Positions 61,810 through 64,000 of a stretch of DNA of 64,000 bases are shown one piece after another. The translations under genes were made by a program, and so were the position numbers. The stretch's first letter is position 1. Every line of letters starts with the position of its first letter. This DNA is from JAYKJB01 sp035284745 [NCBI: Candidatus Sericytochromatia bacterium] (GTDB lineage Bacteria > Cyanobacteriota > Sericytochromatia > S15B-MN24), in the NCBI GenBank assembly GCA_035284745.1, contig JAYKIL010000031.1:1-64000 (forward strand), written 5' to 3'. The notes below the pieces were generated by a model. It did no database searches. It saw nothing but the letters and a program-made list of their open reading frames with translations, and was not told where the DNA came from.

Positions 61810-62814
61810 TCAGAGAGGCTGAGGTTGGTAGATGTGACTCAGGCGGGCATATTTGTCGAAAAAGGGTGACATCCGATCTTGATGGATTTCGCGCTCCGTG
61901 ACCCAAACCGACTTGCCTGTCCAGGGGTCGTGAATATGGAATTCGCGACCGCCGTAACCTTGGCGCACTGCCATCGCCAAGACAAAATGGCCGCTGTCCG
62001 AAGCGGCTCCGGGTGGGTCCCAGGAGACCCTCAGGGGGACATCATGGCCGTTGGCGAGGGCTGCCGCGACGTCATTCAGTGCCGCCGATTTGTTTTTTAC
62101 TTCTGAAATTTGGTAACGGGCACCCGTCACGGGGGTCAGTTGCTCATTGAGCATTTGGCTGATAGCGATACCCGTCCCCCCTGTCGCCCCCCGTTGAACG
62201 GCCCGCCCCCCATATTGTTCGAGCCAACGCTTCTGTTGTTCGGCCAATGCTTGATTGTTTCCCAACGGGTCGATGGCACTGAGGTCCCACGTTTTGTTCA
62301 ATTCCCAGGCATAACGGGGATCCGCTTCACCCGCTGCCACTTGTAATAGGGTGGGGCCGCACGAATCCTGCCATTGTTGAACCAGGTCACGCGCATCCCG
62401 CATGGTGCTCCGCCGAATGATCTGGTCCTCGGCCAACCCGCGCATTTCTTGCGCATATTGCACCAAGTGAGACCAGGGCTCATTCGCCGCGAACGCCTTA
62501 AGAATAAAAATTTGCTCAACGCGCAAGCGACTGTTATTCAAGAGCGTTTTCAGACTTTCCAGTTGGCCTGCCTGCAAAAACGACAACTGGCGTTCCAGTT
62601 TCAGCAGGTGAGGGCGCGCTACCAAGTCAGTTCGCAGCCCCTCTTGCAGCACGTTTAACATTTCTTGCCGAAGCAATTCTACGCTTTGGCTGACTGTTTT
62701 CAAGGAAACGGCAGGACCGTGCTGTGAGGGCGATTGCCCGCCTGACGGCCCATATAGAAATTCCGGGCGCCAGCGTGTGGGTGTGGGCTGCTGCGAAGCG
62801 GTGCTGATGTTCAT
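61810..62814 (-). CDS. Papain/C39-like cysteine protease candidate
   Basis: Cys152 lies in DSCGPTLLQ, like the catalytic CGPxx of C39-type peptidases. His276 is in SGHFVLAM and Asp296 in IHDPWTG, giving a plausible Cys-His-Asp triad in the right order and spacing. The first 145 residues form a helical N-terminal domain without a signal peptide. So it may be an intracellular or non-classically exported enzyme. ATG 62814; GTG 62847 is the alternative. It is not a bacteriocin exporter, as no ABC domain is attached. Confidence 0.6.
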   Translation of the reverse strand: MNISTASQQPTPTRWRPEFLYGPSGGQSPSQHGPAVSLKTVSQSVELLRQEMLNVLQEGLRTDLVARPHLLKLERQLSFLQAGQLESLKTLLNNSRLRVEQIFILKAFAANEPWSHLVQYAQEMRGLAEDQIIRRSTMRDARDLVQQWQDSCGPTLLQVAAGEADPRYAWELNKTWDLSAIDPLGNNQALAEQQKRWLEQYGGRAVQRGATGGTGIAISQMLNEQLTPVTGARYQISEVKNKSAALNDVAAALANGHDVPLRVSWDPPGAASDSGHFVLAMAVRQGYGGREFHIHDPWTGKSVWVTEREIHQDRMSPFFDKYARLSHIYQPQPL

Positions 62815-62922
62815 AGCCGGCGAAACACTCCAAGGCGCAAGGGGCACAGGATGTCACCCCTTGCTTGTAGGCATTGAAAGCCGGTGGGTGACTTCGCTTA
62901 CCCAGAGCTTAATGCGATTTTA

Positions 62923-63957
62923 TTAAAAAAGCGTGTCTCGGATGCGACCGGCGATCACATTACGCACCTCGACGGGGATGTAAGCAGAGAGGTTGCCCTG
63001 CGTGTATCCGATGGCCGTCGCCGTTACCACGGTTGAGCCGGGAGCCAGCGCACGTAATTGTCCCGTTTCCGAGACGGTCACGATGCTTGAGTCCCCCGAT
63101 TCCCAACGGACCAGTGGGTCGAAACCTCCGGTCCACGTGGGAACATCTGCTTGCAACCAAAAAGAATCTCCCACGTTCATTACAACCCGCGAGGGCCGGA
63201 TACGAATACCGCTAATTTCTGCGGGCGGAGCGGGTTCTATGATGGCTAATGTCACTTGCTGTGCGAGTGCCGGATAGGCCAATGAATAGGCCGTTATCGT
63301 AACGGTTCCCGGGCGCAACGCGTTCACTACCCCCGCCTCATCGATGGTTGCAATCTCAGGATTTTCGCTTCGCCAAACCGCGGCAGCGGGTGTTTCAAAC
63401 CCCGGGGGGCCCTGCAAGGCCAGAAATCGCAGTTTGTCGCCAGGAGCGACGCGGGGGACACTCGGATAGATGGCGAGAGAGTAACCAGGCGGCGGTGGGG
63501 GGCCGGGTGGGATATCAGGCGAGGTTCCTGCCGCGGGTTGAGGGCCGGGCGTTCGAATCAGCGAATCAGAGGGCCCAATGGTCAATTGAAACGTGGCCTC
63601 TCGAGGTGGCGTGCGGGTGGTTGCCGCGATGACGACAGTCCCCGCTTTCAATGCGGTGACAACCCCCTGCGCGCTGATACTTGCGATACTGGGATCCGCG
63701 GAGCGCCACTCGGGCATCACTTCAATGGGGGCGTCTCGATCGTCTCGACCCAGGGCCGTCATTTGTAGTGTTTCCCCCACGGAGAGGCGGTCACCGTCAG
63801 CCTGAATTTCAATGCTAAAGAGTGCTGACCCTGAAGGGTTCTCCATTTGCGGGGCTACGGGCAATGAATTTCCTCGACAGCCAACCAGAGCGATGAACGC
63901 GAGCAGCAGGCTCCATCGCAGGAAAACTCTGTAACAAGGTTGAGTCTCGGTTTGCAC
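62923..63957 (-). CDS. BIG2-domain lipoprotein
   Basis: A lipobox (ALVGC) follows the signal sequence. Three bacterial Ig-like (BIG2) domains, each with W[RE]S.[DN] then IA[ST]I or IVTV and a closing AGTVVI/PGTVTI/PGSTVV strand. Between domains 1 and 2 lies a Pro/Gly linker with PPGPPPPPG. BIG2 domains act as surface stalks or adhesion modules. GTG 63957 has GGAAGGCGAGG. Cell-surface role inferred. Confidence 0.85.
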   Translation of the reverse strand: MQTETQPCYRVFLRWSLLLAFIALVGCRGNSLPVAPQMENPSGSALFSIEIQADGDRLSVGETLQMTALGRDDRDAPIEVMPEWRSADPSIASISAQGVVTALKAGTVVIAATTRTPPREATFQLTIGPSDSLIRTPGPQPAAGTSPDIPPGPPPPPGYSLAIYPSVPRVAPGDKLRFLALQGPPGFETPAAAVWRSENPEIATIDEAGVVNALRPGTVTITAYSLAYPALAQQVTLAIIEPAPPAEISGIRIRPSRVVMNVGDSFWLQADVPTWTGGFDPLVRWESGDSSIVTVSETGQLRALAPGSTVVTATAIGYTQGNLSAYIPVEVRNVIAGRIRDTLF

Positions 63958-64000
63958 GGCCGCCTCGCCTTCCGCAAGTCTACCTATCGGGTTCGTCGGC

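Noticed and set aside
61810-62814. Type III effector or toxin identity for the C39-like protein
   Set aside because: No secretion-system gene, immunity gene or delivery signal nearby, so only a protease candidate is claimed.
1-64000. Prophage, insertion sequence, CRISPR or defence island
   Set aside because: No transposase, integrase, Cas, restriction, toxin-antitoxin or phage structural gene, and no array of spaced repeats. The only tandem repeats lie inside coding regions.

Overview
This is about 64 kb of a moderately GC-rich bacterial chromosome that reads as ordinary core genome with no break in style. I found 58 protein genes I would keep, one tRNA (Pro, anticodon CGG), and no insertion sequence, prophage, CRISPR array, rRNA or integrase. 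Many genes start with GTG or TTG behind strong AGGAGG-type ribosome binding sites. The organism looks diderm: it has a candidate outer-membrane beta-barrel protein, many lipoproteins with Ser/Thr/Pro linkers, and a complete muropeptide recycling set. Several traits point towards the cyanobacterial lineage: a long cyanobacterial-type ClpC, a Ycf46-type AAA ATPase, a DUF2993 lipoprotein, panC overlapping cmk (fused in many cyanobacteria), and a Tat-exported Rieske protein. No photosynthesis gene is present. A non-photosynthetic sister lineage of Cyanobacteria (Sericytochromatia, Blackallbacteria or similar) is my best guess. It is inference, not proof.

Layout. 0-2 kb: a proline-repeat secreted protein, tRNA-Pro and an exported START-like protein. 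2.2-8.5 kb: a five-gene polysaccharide operon (UDP-sugar dehydrogenase, B12-type radical SAM, GT4 glycosyltransferase, acyltransferase, flippase). 8.5-14.5 kb: DUF2993 lipoprotein, citrate synthase, HspR-like regulator, ClpC. 14.6-21.9 kb: PepA, Nudix coupled to a PolX/PHP protein whose polymerase active site looks dead, a zinc-ribbon microprotein, a four-LysM membrane protein, an HD-GYP response regulator, a GIY-YIG protein. 21.9-27.1 kb: an AnmK-MurQ fusion divergent from NagZ, then an LCP protein. 27.2-31.2 kb: NHL lipoprotein, an unknown protein and Ycf46. 31.3-38.8 kb: reverse transsulfuration pair, small proteins, CoaD, Rieske, HisS, deoxynucleoside kinase, TerC.

38.9-46.2 kb: phospholipase-D lipoprotein, a 640-bp intergenic region holding a good promoter, class II B12-dependent ribonucleotide reductase, HU, and a glycoside hydrolase lipoprotein. 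46.4-52.6 kb: Der, KsgA, RluA, a lipoprotein, a PRC-barrel protein, PanC, Cmk. 52.6-57.1 kb: a minus-strand operon of a secreted protein, an M30-like metallopeptidase lipoprotein, a lidless Hsp70 and a GrpE-like partner. 57.1-61.1 kb: a Gld-like ABC exporter operon ending in a DUF4340 protein and a clear terminator. 61.3-64 kb: an unknown helical protein paired with a papain/C39-like cysteine protease candidate, and a BIG2-domain lipoprotein.

How they fit together: one theme is the cell envelope (polysaccharide export, LCP attachment, wall recycling, LysM, lipoproteins). A second is protein quality control (ClpC with HspR, the Hsp70-GrpE pair, PepA, candidate proteases). B12 dependence is suggested twice, by the radical SAM protein and by the ribonucleotide reductase. 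Nothing looks like a classical mobile or defence island. The least explained groups are the Hsp70/M30 operon, the C39-like pair, and the degenerate PolX.
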